Source of the DNA: Prochlorococcus sp. AG-347-I19 | GTDB lineage: Bacteria > Cyanobacteriota > Cyanobacteriia > PCC-6307 > Cyanobiaceae | Assembly (NCBI GenBank): GCA_003279105.1 | Contig: QCBO01000001.1 | Coordinates: 372,001 to 436,000 of the forward strand | Reading direction: 5' to 3' | Length of the DNA stretch: 64,000 bases | In this document: in pieces, positions 10,079 through 19,512 of the stretch | Position numbering within the stretch: the first letter of the stretch is position 1 | How the letters are laid out: every line of letters starts with the position of its first letter | Translations under genes and position numbers: made by a program | The notes under the pieces: model-generated | Databases searched by the model: none | What the model was told of the DNA's origin: nothing | What the model saw: only the letters and a program-made list of their open reading frames with translations

Positions 10079-10162
10079 GAATATTACATGATTATAGAGA
10101 GTTTATTTAAATATCATGAAAATAGTTTCAATTGTTAAGTCACATTTTTTACTTGAACTTAT

Positions 10163-10957
10163 TTAAGAATTGTTTGGCCAATCTGAATTCATCAGATTCA
10201 TAATCAATTTGAACCAATGATTAATCAATAATTCCTTTAAATTTTTCCCTAAAGACTCATTTGCTCCTCTACTATCTCCAATAACACCTGATTTGCTGAA
10301 GTCGTCAGTAAGCCAAGCAGTAGGCGCATCGCCCTCTAGACTCCAACCTTCAGGGATCTCTACTTTATTAACCTCATTTGGGCGTTCATCACCTACTAAT
10401 TCTGGTTTCAAAGCCAGCATCAAACTTGTTTCAGCTAAAGAAGCATGAAGCCCATCCTCAATCTCAGTTTTTGTTAACAATTCACTCAATCCATTCACAC
10501 CACTCCATAAGAAACAAGGGAAAACTGACATCCCTGGTGCGACACTTCTTAACTCTCTTGCAGCTGTATTTAATAATGAAATTTGACCTCCATGCCCATT
10601 AATTAATATCAATCTTTTAAAACCCATTTCAGATAATTGACCTCCGACTTCCTTTATCATTGAGGTTATTAAATTTGAGGAAAGTGAAATTGTCCCAGCA
10701 AAACCCTTATGTTCTGGAGAAAAACCAATATATTGGGTTGGAAGTTTTTTTAATGGAATATCGGCAGAAAATAATTTTAAAACTTCGTTGATAATTTCAT
10801 CAACAAAAATACTGTCTGTAGCAAGAGGCAAATGCGGTCCATGTTGCTCAACAGCACCAAATGGCCAAATCACTGTTGATCTGTTGTTTTTTGCAACGCA
10901 CTCGATTTCTTGCCAATTTAAATATTCAAATTTATTAGGTATTGGTTTAAAGTTCAT
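10163..10957 (-). CDS. Creatininase family protein
   Basis: Amidohydrolase-type fold named for creatinine amidohydrolase. Metal-binding residues are visible in GAVEQHGPHLPLATD (Glu37, His39, Asp48) and a second site in NGHGGQ near residue 115. Family members include enzymes of pterin and riboflavin-type pathways as well as MftE-like peptidases, so the true reaction here is unknown. It diverges from the S1-like gene with only 66 bases between starts, including the AT-only palindrome at 10995-11008. Confidence 0.85.
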   Translation of the reverse strand: MNFKPIPNKFEYLNWQEIECVAKNNRSTVIWPFGAVEQHGPHLPLATDSIFVDEIINEVLKLFSADIPLKKLPTQYIGFSPEHKGFAGTISLSSNLITSMIKEVGGQLSEMGFKRLILINGHGGQISLLNTAARELRSVAPGMSVFPCFLWSGVNGLSELLTKTEIEDGLHASLAETSLMLALKPELVGDERPNEVNKVEIPEGWSLEGDAPTAWLTDDFSKSGVIGDSRGANESLGKNLKELLINHWFKLIMNLMNSDWPNNS

Positions 10958-11023
10958 TAATTTTAATTTTGAGTACTAACATTTAGAGTATGTTAATAAT
11001 TAATTATTCTTATTTTACCTACG

Positions 11024-12229
11024 ATGGGAGTCAGTAATAAAAATGCCCAAGATAATATCCAACCAAAGGGCAATAGAAAACCTCTTCAGGTACTTCACAT
11101 AAGCAAGAAAGATACTCAAACAATAGATCATGAGCAAACTAATTCGCAAGAAGAAATTAAAAAAGAAGATATCGCAATCAAACCGCAAATCACTAAAAAT
11201 GATTCATTAAAAAAAATCGAGGAAAATAATGAAAAGACCAAGGATTTTGATATTTCTCAACAAAATTTAATTCAACAAGACTTAAATAGACCCCTTAATT
11301 TTTCTGATCAAAACACAGATTTTCAATTAGAAAGAACAGTTGATGAATTCGATTTTGATGAAAGTGCTTTTTTGGAGGCTTTAAATGCAAACGAGCCAAT
11401 TGGGGCTAAGGGAGAAACAATTTCAGGTAAGGTTATAGCAATCGAAAGTGATGGACTATATGTTGACATTGGCGGAAAAGCACCTGGTTATATGCCCAAA
11501 AAAGAATGTGGTTTGGGTGTCATCACTAACTTTAAAGAAAAGTTTTCTATAGGACTTGAAATGGAAGTTTTGGTTATCAAAGAACAAAATGCTGATGGGA
11601 TGGTAACAGTGAGCGCAAGGGCATTAATTCTCAGGCAAAGTTGGGAGAAAGTATCAAGTTCCGCAAAAAATGGAGAATTAATTAACGTTTTAATTAATGG
11701 ATTTAATAGAGGTGGGCTTACGTGTGATGTAGATGGATTAAGAGGATTCATCCCAAGATCCCAACTTGAATATGGTCAAGATTATCAATCTTTTGTTGGT
11801 AAAACTCTAAAAGTAGCGTTTCTTGAGGTGAATCCAGAATCCAGAAAATTAGTTCTCTCTGAAAAGAAAGCATCATTAGTCTCTAAACTTACAAGTTTAG
11901 AATTAGGGCAATTAATTGAAGGAGAAATTTTAGCAGTAAAACCATATGGCTTTTTTATAGATTTAGGTGGAGCTAGTGGACTTCTTCATCAATCCTCACT
12001 AACAAATGGATCGATTCGTTCTTTAAGAGAAGTTTTTAGAGAAGGGGAAATAATAAAAGCTTTAATATCTGAAATAGACCTCGAAAAAGGTCGTATTGGT
12101 CTCAATACAGCACTCCTAGAAAACTCTGCGGGAGAATTAATTATTGATAAGCAAAAAGTTATGCAAGAAGCTACAGAAAGAGCACTAAAAACTAAAGCAC
12201 TCTTCGATAAAAAAGAACAAGATAAATGA
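11024..12229 (+). CDS. S1 RNA-binding domain protein, ribosomal protein S1 homologue
   Basis: Residues 1-110 are a low-complexity, charged and Gln-rich region. Three S1 (OB-fold) repeats follow at about 128-198, 215-283 and 297-365; the first and third carry GLYVDIGGKAPGY and GFFIDLGGASGLL. Cyanobacteria usually have two S1 proteins, and the long N-terminal extension suggests this is the second, Nbp1-like form rather than the principal S1. Its stop overlaps the next start in ATGA, so translation of the RNA-binding Tab2 homologue is probably coupled to it. Confidence 0.9.
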   Translation: MGVSNKNAQDNIQPKGNRKPLQVLHISKKDTQTIDHEQTNSQEEIKKEDIAIKPQITKNDSLKKIEENNEKTKDFDISQQNLIQQDLNRPLNFSDQNTDFQLERTVDEFDFDESAFLEALNANEPIGAKGETISGKVIAIESDGLYVDIGGKAPGYMPKKECGLGVITNFKEKFSIGLEMEVLVIKEQNADGMVTVSARALILRQSWEKVSSSAKNGELINVLINGFNRGGLTCDVDGLRGFIPRSQLEYGQDYQSFVGKTLKVAFLEVNPESRKLVLSEKKASLVSKLTSLELGQLIEGEILAVKPYGFFIDLGGASGLLHQSSLTNGSIRSLREVFREGEIIKALISEIDLEKGRIGLNTALLENSAGELIIDKQKVMQEATERALKTKALFDKKEQDK

Positions 12230-13131
12230 ACATTAATAAAAAAATGGAGTCAAGTCTTAAATTAAAAATTTCAGATTGGGAATTAGACTTTTACTCGAGA
12301 CCAATTATTGAATCAAATGGAAAAAAAAGGTGGGAATTAATTATCTGCTCTACAAGAAGTTATGAGACACAAGATGTTTTTCTTTGGAATAAAAAGTGCC
12401 CTGCTAATGAAGTTAATTCAGTATGGCTTACAAAGGCGCTAAATGAAGCAATAAGTGAAGCAAAAAAACAAGGATGGGAGAAACCTTCCATAGTTCGATT
12501 CTGGAGGTCTTCAATGAAATCGATCATTAAGAAATCGCTTGAGGCCTTAAGTATTGAGCCTATTGTAAGTAGGAGAACTTACAATTTATTAGATAGAATC
12601 CAATTTCTTGAAAAAGAGATTTATCCAAAGGAAAAAGGTTATGTAAGAGGTGTATTAGCTCCTACTTTTACCTCTAAAATGGAAAACTCTCCTACACCTT
12701 TACCAGAAGCAGTAAGAGGTGATGCCTTAACTATCTCTGAAATATCAATTGGCGAATTAAAATCAGCAGAAAATTGGCCTATGGAATTTGGAGATATCTT
12801 CCCAATTCAGCAAGATTTAGATGATAATTACTTAGTACCAGGATTAAGACTTTTTAGCAAGGATAGATCTTTGGCACTTTCTGCATGGTTTAGTTGTTTA
12901 GAACCTATTAAATTAGTCGTAAATAAGAACCAACTCATACTTGAAGCTTCAGAAGATGATAAGTGGCTGGTAACTGATTTACCAGAAAAAGATGCAAGCA
13001 TTTTGAATACAAAGTTTTTAGAGAATAAAAAAAATTCTTTTAGTTATCAATTTATTTCCATTCAGTCAACGCCGTATATCGAAAAATTTGCAGGATTCTG
13101 GATCTTAAGAGATATTGAATTAATTTCATAA
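12226..13131 (+). CDS. Tab2/Atab2-like (DUF1092) RNA-binding protein
   Basis: Homologue of chloroplast Tab2/Atab2, which bind AU-rich leaders of photosystem I mRNAs and promote their translation. Recognised from ISDWELDFYSRPI, the VRFWRSSM segment and the central PxPLPEAVRGDAL stretch. 301 aa, close to the family length. The ATG overlaps the S1 stop by four bases; a second ATG six codons on is possible. Pairing with an S1 protein suggests a two-gene module acting on mRNAs, probably photosynthetic ones. That role is inferred from the plant and algal proteins. Confidence 0.88.
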   Translation: MNINKKMESSLKLKISDWELDFYSRPIIESNGKKRWELIICSTRSYETQDVFLWNKKCPANEVNSVWLTKALNEAISEAKKQGWEKPSIVRFWRSSMKSIIKKSLEALSIEPIVSRRTYNLLDRIQFLEKEIYPKEKGYVRGVLAPTFTSKMENSPTPLPEAVRGDALTISEISIGELKSAENWPMEFGDIFPIQQDLDDNYLVPGLRLFSKDRSLALSAWFSCLEPIKLVVNKNQLILEASEDDKWLVTDLPEKDASILNTKFLENKKNSFSYQFISIQSTPYIEKFAGFWILRDIELIS

Positions 13132-13137
13132 ATTCAG

Positions 13138-13145
13138 TTTAGGAG
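13138..13145 (+). promoter_or_regulatory. Ribosome binding site deciding a non-ATG start
   Basis: TTTAGGAG ends eight bases before an ATC codon at 13154. Strong Shine-Dalgarno sequences are uncommon at starts in this window, and none is needed by any ATG nearby. The spacing is ideal for an initiation codon at 13154. Confidence 0.5.
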
Positions 13146-13153
13146 CAGATACA

Positions 13154-13936
13154 ATCCCTTACAAAGAAATATATTTCTCAAAAGATGAAATTTATATTCA
13201 AAACAAAAAATTTGAGTATTATTCATCACCTATTCTTAGTCAAAATAATTTCAAACATGCATACTTCACGAAGTCTTGCTCTGAGGAATTTCTTCAATTA
13301 TTAGGGAATTACTTTAATGAAAATTCCATAAATTGTGTTTCCAATCAAATTCACAGTAATATCATAGTCTTTGGATCTAATTCGCAAAAAGGAATTAAGA
13401 CTGATGCAGATGGTCTTGTTGGCAATAAATGTAGTCAAAACTTATGGGTTTACACAGCTGATTGTATGCCAATATTTTTTGCAGATAAAAGGACAAGAAA
13501 AGTAGCAACCTTGCATTGTGGAAGAAAAGGTTTAGAAAAAAAAATAATAAAAAATCTGGTAAAAATTTTCGATACTTTTGGGACATCTAGAGATGACTTA
13601 CTTGTTGCAATAGGACCTGCTATTTCTAAGGAACATTATCTAGTTGATAAAATGACACTCAAAGAATTTTATAGAAAAGCCGAAAACAAAAACATAACTG
13701 TCAAATTTACAAAAACTAAAAAAGATCTTTTTCTTAGTGATTCAAATCATTTCAGAGAGCAAAACTTGAATCAACTTGATCTAAAAAGATCAGCCTATAG
13801 GCAACTTTTAAATGAGAACCTCCCTCACACAAATATAGACATCTCAAATTTATGCACATACAAATCCAATAATGAATTTTATTCCTGGAGAAGGTGCAAA
13901 ACAATCTCGAGACAATGGAATATTATTTGCTCATAA
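13154..13936 (+). CDS. PgeF/YfiH-type polyphenol oxidase (LACC1-like) family protein, probable ATC start
   Basis: About 260 residues. The family's zinc/catalytic features are visible: a QIHS segment (QxH), VYTADCMPIFF (Cys) and LHCGRKG (His). Family members edit peptidoglycan precursors or cleave purine nucleosides. The reading frame is open from 13124, just after a TAA at 13121-13123, and the protein-like sequence clearly begins by about 13157. No ATG, GTG, TTG or CTG occurs in frame before the ATG at 13466, which lies inside the Cys motif. ATC at 13154, eight bases after AGGAG, is the best start. Alternatively the gene has lost its start. Confidence 0.8.
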   Translation: MPYKEIYFSKDEIYIQNKKFEYYSSPILSQNNFKHAYFTKSCSEEFLQLLGNYFNENSINCVSNQIHSNIIVFGSNSQKGIKTDADGLVGNKCSQNLWVYTADCMPIFFADKRTRKVATLHCGRKGLEKKIIKNLVKIFDTFGTSRDDLLVAIGPAISKEHYLVDKMTLKEFYRKAENKNITVKFTKTKKDLFLSDSNHFREQNLNQLDLKRSAYRQLLNENLPHTNIDISNLCTYKSNNEFYSWRRCKTISRQWNIICS

Positions 13937-13942
13937 AGATAA

Positions 13943-14293
13943 TTAACTTGGACAAATTTCACTACTCAAGTTTTTAGCGACCAATAATTCCGACATCTCC
14001 TTAGTACCTTTAATATTAAAAACTTTGGCTAACAAAACATTGTCCTTGAAACCAAAAGGCTTTATTTTCACTTTGCTACCCCTTGGGAATTCACTCTTAA
14101 GTAAATTAGTTGCTTCAATCTCATCATTTTCATTTACATCTACACATAATAATCCAATATTTAAATTTCTATTTTGATCCCCCACCAAAATAGTATTTGA
14201 ACTTTTAATTTGAAGAATTTCGGCCGAGTTTACTATTGCAGGGTTAAGAAAAATCAAGCAAATTATAATTAAAATTTTTGATAATTTTTTCAA
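13943..14293 (-). CDS. Secreted, degenerate staphylococcal-nuclease-fold protein
   Basis: A signal peptide spans about residues 1-23 (hydrophobic core LIIICLIFLN, likely cleavage after NSA). The mature 93 residues follow the order of an SNase barrel: a SSNTILV strand, IGLLCVDVNEN, helix ATNLLKSEF, KVKIKPFGF, then ELLVAKNLSS. Positions corresponding to the two catalytic arginines appear to be Gly and Val, and the first calcium Asp is Asn, so nuclease activity is unlikely. TTG start at 14293. It converges tightly on the PgeF-type gene. Confidence 0.65.
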   Translation of the reverse strand: MKKLSKILIIICLIFLNPAIVNSAEILQIKSSNTILVGDQNRNLNIGLLCVDVNENDEIEATNLLKSEFPRGSKVKIKPFGFKDNVLLAKVFNIKGTKEMSELLVAKNLSSEICPS

Positions 14294-14346
14294 TTCAGAA
14301 ATATCTTAGTTTTGAGAATTATATTAAAGTTAATTTCTAAAAAAAA

Positions 14347-16110
14347 TTATTCTTCACAATTAACATATCCAACCATTTGAGCATTACTTTTACCAGGAGG
14401 AACCATTGGATAACAATTTTCACCTCTTCTGACAAGGATATTAATCAAGGCAGGGCCGTCATGATCAAGCGCATTTTTTAATTCACTCTGTAATTGTTTT
14501 CTATCAGAAATTAAATATCCTTTAACTCCAAAAGACTCTGAAAGTTTTACAAAATCAGGTTCGCCACAACTCATATCAGATGAGGAATATCTTTCATCAT
14601 AGAAACTTTCCTGCCATTGTCTTACCATCCCTTGCCATCGATTATTGATAATAATCAATTTCACATCTAGACCATATTGAGATAAGGTTCCTAATTCTTG
14701 AATATTCATAAGGACACTTGCATCTCCAGCAATACAAATTACATCTGAATTAGGTAAGGCTGCTTTTACTCCAATTGCCGCTGGCAATCCAAAACCCATA
14801 GTTCCTAAGCCTGCACTACTAATCCATTTTCTTGGAGAATTCCTAAGATATTGAGCAGCCCACATCTGATGTTGTCCTACATCTGTAGTTATATAAGCTT
14901 CTGGTGAAAGTTCCCTCACTTTTAAAAGAACTTCCTGAGGATAAATTTCTCCTTCTTTAGGCGGGTCATATAAAGGGTGTTTATGTTTCCAAAAATCAAT
15001 TTTTTCTAACCAGTTTTTCGTCTGACAAGTAAATTTATTTTTTAAAGATTGTTCATTAATTTTCAGAACAGCTTTTGAAACATCAGAAACAATTGCAACA
15101 TCTACACGTCTATTTTTATTAACTTCTGCTGGGTCGATATCTATGTGAATTACCTTTGCATTAGGCGCAAAAGTATCTAATTTCCCTGTCACCCTATCAT
15201 CGAATCTAGCTCCAATAGCAATTAAAAGATCGCATTCTGTAACAGCGAAATTTGCATAAGCAGTTCCATGCATTCCTAACATCCCTACTGATAAATTGTC
15301 TTTTTCATCAAAAGCACCCTTTCCCATTAAGGTTGTGGTAACTGGTATTTGATAATTCTTCGCCAAAGTTTTTATTTCATCATGAGCGCCTGAAGATATT
15401 GCCCCACCTCCTACGTATAGAAGAGGTCTTTCAGAATCTTCTATTAATTTAATTGCTTTGTTGATATCACAATCATTAATTTCTCCATTCCTTTTAAAAC
15501 CTTTAGGAATAATCTCACCAGGCAAAACTCTTTGGTAATTGAAAAACTCCTGACCTACATCTTTGGGTATATCAATTAAAACAGGGCCAGGCCTTCCAGA
15601 TGAGGCTATAAAAAAAGCTTCAGAAACTACTTTCGCGATATCTGAAGGATCCCTTATTACCCATGAATGTTTCACTATTGGAAGAGTTATGCCAAAAATA
15701 TCAGTTTCTTGAAAAGCATCTGTTCCTATAGCGGGTCTTGGGACTTGACCTGTAACTACAACTAGAGGGACTGAATCCATTTGCGCAGTGGCAATTCCAG
15801 TTACCAAATTTGTTGCACCTGGACCTGAGGTTCCAAAACAAACTCCTACTTCACCAGTGGATCTTGCGTATCCATCAGCCGCATGTGAACCACCTTGTTC
15901 ATGCCTAACCATATAGTGCTTTAACCAACCATCTTTTTCTGCCTTATGAACAGCGTCATATATTGGCAGTATGGCTCCCCCAGGATATCCAAATATAACT
16001 TTTACTCCATGAATTTTTAAAGAATCCATTAGTGCATCTGCACCAGTTATCCAAACTGGATTATCATGTTTTGAACCACCCTTTGAAAAGGATCTCGAAG
16101 TAAGGGTCAC
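14347..16110 (-). CDS. ilvB: Acetolactate synthase large subunit
   Basis: Thiamine diphosphate enzyme that condenses pyruvate for valine, leucine and isoleucine synthesis. The catalytic Glu71 is in [12 protein letters not shown], and the ThDP motif runs from GDASVLMN to IINNRWQGM near residues 465-495. A FAD-binding central domain is present. 587 aa is standard. GTG at 16110 is the start. The 136-base upstream gap shows no convincing leader peptide for attenuation. Confidence 0.96.
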   Translation of the reverse strand: MTLTSRSFSKGGSKHDNPVWITGADALMDSLKIHGVKVIFGYPGGAILPIYDAVHKAEKDGWLKHYMVRHEQGGSHAADGYARSTGEVGVCFGTSGPGATNLVTGIATAQMDSVPLVVVTGQVPRPAIGTDAFQETDIFGITLPIVKHSWVIRDPSDIAKVVSEAFFIASSGRPGPVLIDIPKDVGQEFFNYQRVLPGEIIPKGFKRNGEINDCDINKAIKLIEDSERPLLYVGGGAISSGAHDEIKTLAKNYQIPVTTTLMGKGAFDEKDNLSVGMLGMHGTAYANFAVTECDLLIAIGARFDDRVTGKLDTFAPNAKVIHIDIDPAEVNKNRRVDVAIVSDVSKAVLKINEQSLKNKFTCQTKNWLEKIDFWKHKHPLYDPPKEGEIYPQEVLLKVRELSPEAYITTDVGQHQMWAAQYLRNSPRKWISSAGLGTMGFGLPAAIGVKAALPNSDVICIAGDASVLMNIQELGTLSQYGLDVKLIIINNRWQGMVRQWQESFYDERYSSSDMSCGEPDFVKLSESFGVKGYLISDRKQLQSELKNALDHDGPALINILVRRGENCYPMVPPGKSNAQMVGYVNCEE

Positions 16111-16246
16111 TAAAGAAATTCAGTATTTACTATAAATATTAAACTCAATTAAATACTTTTGCCTCATTTAGAAATGTAATGTCAGAAATGTATTCAAAAA
16201 AATCTTTAAAAAACTTAAAAATTTTCAAATAGATATCAATTTTGCT

Positions 16247-17422
16247 CTATAAGATGCCTAATTTATGTAGAGGTCCAGAGCCTGAAATAAGTTCAATAAA
16301 AAGCACAAGAAAAATAATCATTGCAACTCTTCCGTTCCATACCTCTGAACTATTATTCCAACCCCATTGCCACTTCTCCTGAGGATAAAGTTTAACTTTT
16401 TCCGGCAACTGAGAAGCCTCCTCTATATTAATTAGAGGACCTTCCAAGCAGGAAATAACTAGATCACTAAGACCTTCAATAAAAGTAGGATGAGTATTTA
16501 GAGCCTTAACTCTCCGAAAATTTTTAATACCAGCCTTTTCAGCAATTTCTTTATATTCAATATCAATTTCTTGCAATGTTTCGATATGCTCTCCAACGAA
16601 ACTTATAGGGACCACAATCAGATCATTAATATTTGACCTTCCAAGATCAGCTAAAACTTCTTCTGTATAAGGCTTCAACCATTCAACAGGACCAACTCTA
16701 CTTTGATAAGAAAGAGTATGAGGGTTACTATGGCCTAAAGATTTTTCCAACTCATTTATAATTAATAAAGAACAATCTTCAATTTGTTGCTTGTAAGGGT
16801 CTCCAGCTTCCTCTACGTAACTCTTAGGAACTCCATGAGCAGTGAAAAATATATGGGCTTTTGAAGGCGATTCACAAAGTGAAATCTGTTCAGAAATTAA
16901 TTCGACCATAGACTTTAAATAACCTGATTGACTAAACCAACTCCTTACACATCTCATTGGAACTTTCTTAAATTCATCATCAGAATCTCGTAATTTTTTT
17001 AATTCTCTAAAGCTCGAACCACTAGTACTTATCGAAAAATGCGGATACAGTGGTATTACAACAACTTGATTTATGCCATCTGCTTTCATATCAGAAATTG
17101 CTGATTCTGTAAAAGGATGCCAATACCTCATAGCGATGTAAGTAGTGGCATTAAACCCTTTGTCTCTTAATTTAGATTGTAGTTCTCTTGCTTGTTGTTC
17201 AGTTATCCTTCTGATAGGTGAACCTCCACCTATGGAAAGGTAGGCTTGTTGTGAAGTAGTACTCCTAAGCGTACTAATTAACCAAGCTAGGGGCTTTTGA
17301 AAAACAGGAAAAGGGGTCCTGATTATTTCTGGATCAGAAAAAAGATTATATAAGAATGGGCCTACATCGTTAATACGTTCAGGCCCCCCTAAATTCATTA
17401 GTAAGACGCCTATTTTATCCAT
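16247..17422 (-). CDS. hemH: Ferrochelatase with C-terminal chlorophyll-binding-like helix
   Basis: Inserts Fe2+ into protoporphyrin IX at the last step of heme synthesis. The catalytic core has FFTAHGVP with the metal-site His and [10 protein letters not shown] with Glu. After about residue 320 a linker leads to EVWNGRVAM at 360-368 in a hydrophobic helix, the light-harvesting-like (HLIP/CAB) tail seen in cyanobacterial and plastid ferrochelatases. The tail is proposed to sense pigment and couple heme with chlorophyll supply. Confidence 0.97.
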   Translation of the reverse strand: MDKIGVLLMNLGGPERINDVGPFLYNLFSDPEIIRTPFPVFQKPLAWLISTLRSTTSQQAYLSIGGGSPIRRITEQQARELQSKLRDKGFNATTYIAMRYWHPFTESAISDMKADGINQVVVIPLYPHFSISTSGSSFRELKKLRDSDDEFKKVPMRCVRSWFSQSGYLKSMVELISEQISLCESPSKAHIFFTAHGVPKSYVEEAGDPYKQQIEDCSLLIINELEKSLGHSNPHTLSYQSRVGPVEWLKPYTEEVLADLGRSNINDLIVVPISFVGEHIETLQEIDIEYKEIAEKAGIKNFRRVKALNTHPTFIEGLSDLVISCLEGPLINIEEASQLPEKVKLYPQEKWQWGWNNSSEVWNGRVAMIIFLVLFIELISGSGPLHKLGIL

Positions 17423-17487
17423 CTAAAATTTATAGAGATTGAAAATAAACATTAAAAACGTCATTATAAGGTCAATTATATAAGTAA

Positions 17488-18657
17488 ATGAACGTAATTC
17501 AGGAAATTAATATTGTCAATGATAAATTTGCTACTCAAGGAAGCAAGCTTAAAATTGAGAAAAGAGGTGAGAAATTAAATATTCGTGGTTCACTACCCTC
17601 GAAAGAAGATAAAAATAACTTTAAAATTCAAAGAATATCTCTTGGTTTAAAGGCTAATATTTCTGGATTAGAGGAAGCCAAAAAAAAATTACAATTAATC
17701 AATTTGCAATTGGAATTGAATCAATTTGATTGGATTAATTGGGTAGGTAATTCCTATAAAAAACAAATAAAAAATGGTTTTGAATTTCCAAATAGATTAA
17801 ATCAATTTGAGGAATTTTTTTTTAAAGAAAAAAAAGGTGATTTTAGAACCAGCACTAGAAAAACTACTTGGAGAAGTTCTTACAAACCATATATGAAAAG
17901 AATCCTAGATGTTTATAGTGATAACAAAAATCAAGCTTTGGAGAAAATATTTCAAAAGACACTTGAAAGTTACAAGGAAGGAAGCAGGAGTAGAAAACAA
18001 TGCGCTACTTCTCTAAGTGTTTTGGCTAAGTTTTTGGACATTAAACTACCAGAAGATTGGAAATTAAATTCTAGAGGATATGGTCTAAACAAAGCAGGAT
18101 TTAGGGAACTCCCCACAGACGAGTTAATAGAAAAACTTTGGGAGAAGGTACCAAACAAATCTTGGAAATTTGTTTTTGGTTTGATGGCTACATATGGATT
18201 AAGAAATCATGAAGTATTTTTTTGTGATTTAAGTTCTCTAACTAATTTTGGGGACAAAATTATTAGAGTTTTACCTACAACTAAAACTGGGGAGCACCAA
18301 GTTTGGCCATTTCATCCTGAATGGGTGGAAAAATTCGAATTATCAAAACTTGGTGAAAATCCAGAACTACTACCAAACATTAATAGAGACCTTAAAATCA
18401 CAACCTTACAGAATATTGGAAAAAAAATAACAGATCAGTTTAAGCGTTACTCTTTACAAATAAAACCTTATGATCTAAGGCATGCTTGGGCAGTGAGAAC
18501 TATTTTTTATGATTTACCTGATACTGTGGCAGCTAGAATGATGGGACATTCGGTTAGTTTACATACGCAAACTTATCACCACTGGATTACTAAAAGAGAT
18601 CAACAACAAGCAGTAAATAATGCACTATTAAAAGTTAAAAAAGCTAAAAATATTTAA
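17488..18657 (+). CDS. Tyrosine recombinase (integrase family), chromosomal orphan
   Basis: 389 residues. The N-terminal part (about 30-70) resembles an arm-type DNA-binding region, with a core-binding helical region at 80-190. The catalytic domain has Arg239 (YGLRNHE), Arg331 in YDLRH, His354 (MMGHS) and the nucleophile Tyr363 (TQTYHHW). The usual His of HxLR is Tyr328. Codon and base usage look like the neighbours'. There is no tRNA, direct repeat or other phage gene beside it; it sits between hemH and cobO, so it looks resident rather than freshly acquired. Its DNA target is unknown. Confidence 0.88.
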   Translation: MNVIQEINIVNDKFATQGSKLKIEKRGEKLNIRGSLPSKEDKNNFKIQRISLGLKANISGLEEAKKKLQLINLQLELNQFDWINWVGNSYKKQIKNGFEFPNRLNQFEEFFFKEKKGDFRTSTRKTTWRSSYKPYMKRILDVYSDNKNQALEKIFQKTLESYKEGSRSRKQCATSLSVLAKFLDIKLPEDWKLNSRGYGLNKAGFRELPTDELIEKLWEKVPNKSWKFVFGLMATYGLRNHEVFFCDLSSLTNFGDKIIRVLPTTKTGEHQVWPFHPEWVEKFELSKLGENPELLPNINRDLKITTLQNIGKKITDQFKRYSLQIKPYDLRHAWAVRTIFYDLPDTVAARMMGHSVSLHTQTYHHWITKRDQQQAVNNALLKVKKAKNI

Positions 18658-18692
18658 AGATTTATAATCATTAAATTAGAAATTAGGTTCAT

Positions 18693-19385
18693 ATGCAAGA
18701 AAAACCTTCATCTTCCGAGAAAATATTTAATCTCGATAATCAAGCAAAAAAACTTGGAATGGGAGGAAAATTATCTCCAGATAGCGATGAGAGCTTATAT
18801 AAAAAAAGAATGCAGCAAAGAAAAGATATTCAAGCAGAAAGACTACAAATTAGAAAAACAAAAAAAGGATTATTGATTGTCTTTACAGGAAATGGCAAGG
18901 GCAAGACAACTGCATCTTTAGGTATGGCTTTAAGGACGATAGGGCATGGCTATAAAGTGGCAATAATTCAATTTATCAAGGGCGGCTGGACCACTGGAGA
19001 AGAAAAAGCACTTAAAAATTTGTCTCCAAACGTATCTTGGCATTCATTAGGAGAAGGATTTACTTGGGAAACACAAGACAGAATAAGAGATGAAAAATTA
19101 GTTCAGGAAGCATGGCAACTAGCCAAAGAATATATAAAAAACAAATCTTATAAACTTATTATTCTTGATGAAATTAATATCGCTACAAAACTTGGATATC
19201 TAGCACCAGAAGAAATTATCACTTTTTTAAATAGCTTAAATAATAGAAAAAATCATATTGTTTTAACTGGAAGGGGAGCATCTGATTCAATTATCAATTA
19301 CGCTGATCTAGTTACAGAAATGAAACTAATAAGACATCCTTTTAAAGAACAAGGAATAAAAGCCCAAAAGTGTGTTGAATTTTAA
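18693..19385 (+). CDS. cobO: Cob(I)yrinic acid a,c-diamide adenosyltransferase
   Basis: Transfers the adenosyl group of ATP to the cobalt of corrinoids during cobalamin synthesis. The BtuR/CobO P-loop GNGKGKTT is at residues 66-73, followed by IIQFIKGG and LILDEIN with the conserved Asp-Glu. A lysine/arginine-rich N-terminal extension of about 55 residues precedes the core, giving 230 aa. Marine picocyanobacteria make their own (pseudo)cobalamin, and cobK lies elsewhere in the window. Confidence 0.94.
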   Translation: MQEKPSSSEKIFNLDNQAKKLGMGGKLSPDSDESLYKKRMQQRKDIQAERLQIRKTKKGLLIVFTGNGKGKTTASLGMALRTIGHGYKVAIIQFIKGGWTTGEEKALKNLSPNVSWHSLGEGFTWETQDRIRDEKLVQEAWQLAKEYIKNKSYKLIILDEINIATKLGYLAPEEIITFLNSLNNRKNHIVLTGRGASDSIINYADLVTEMKLIRHPFKEQGIKAQKCVEF

Positions 19386-19512
19386 TTACAGCAAATTATT
19401 ATTTAAATTTTCTTTAGGCAGGTTTAGAAATGTTTAAAGACGCAAGCAATATCTGAACAAAAAATAAATTTGGTGCATTTACTTGCTAAGGTCTTAAAAG
19501 TACAATTATTGA

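Noticed and set aside
10995-11008. AT-only palindrome AATAATTAATTATT between creatininase and S1 genes
   Set aside because: Low-complexity A/T sequence; such palindromes arise often by chance at this base composition.
17423-17487. Possible attachment site next to the integrase
   Set aside because: No tRNA, no direct repeat and no mobile genes are near; the gap is ordinary promoter DNA.
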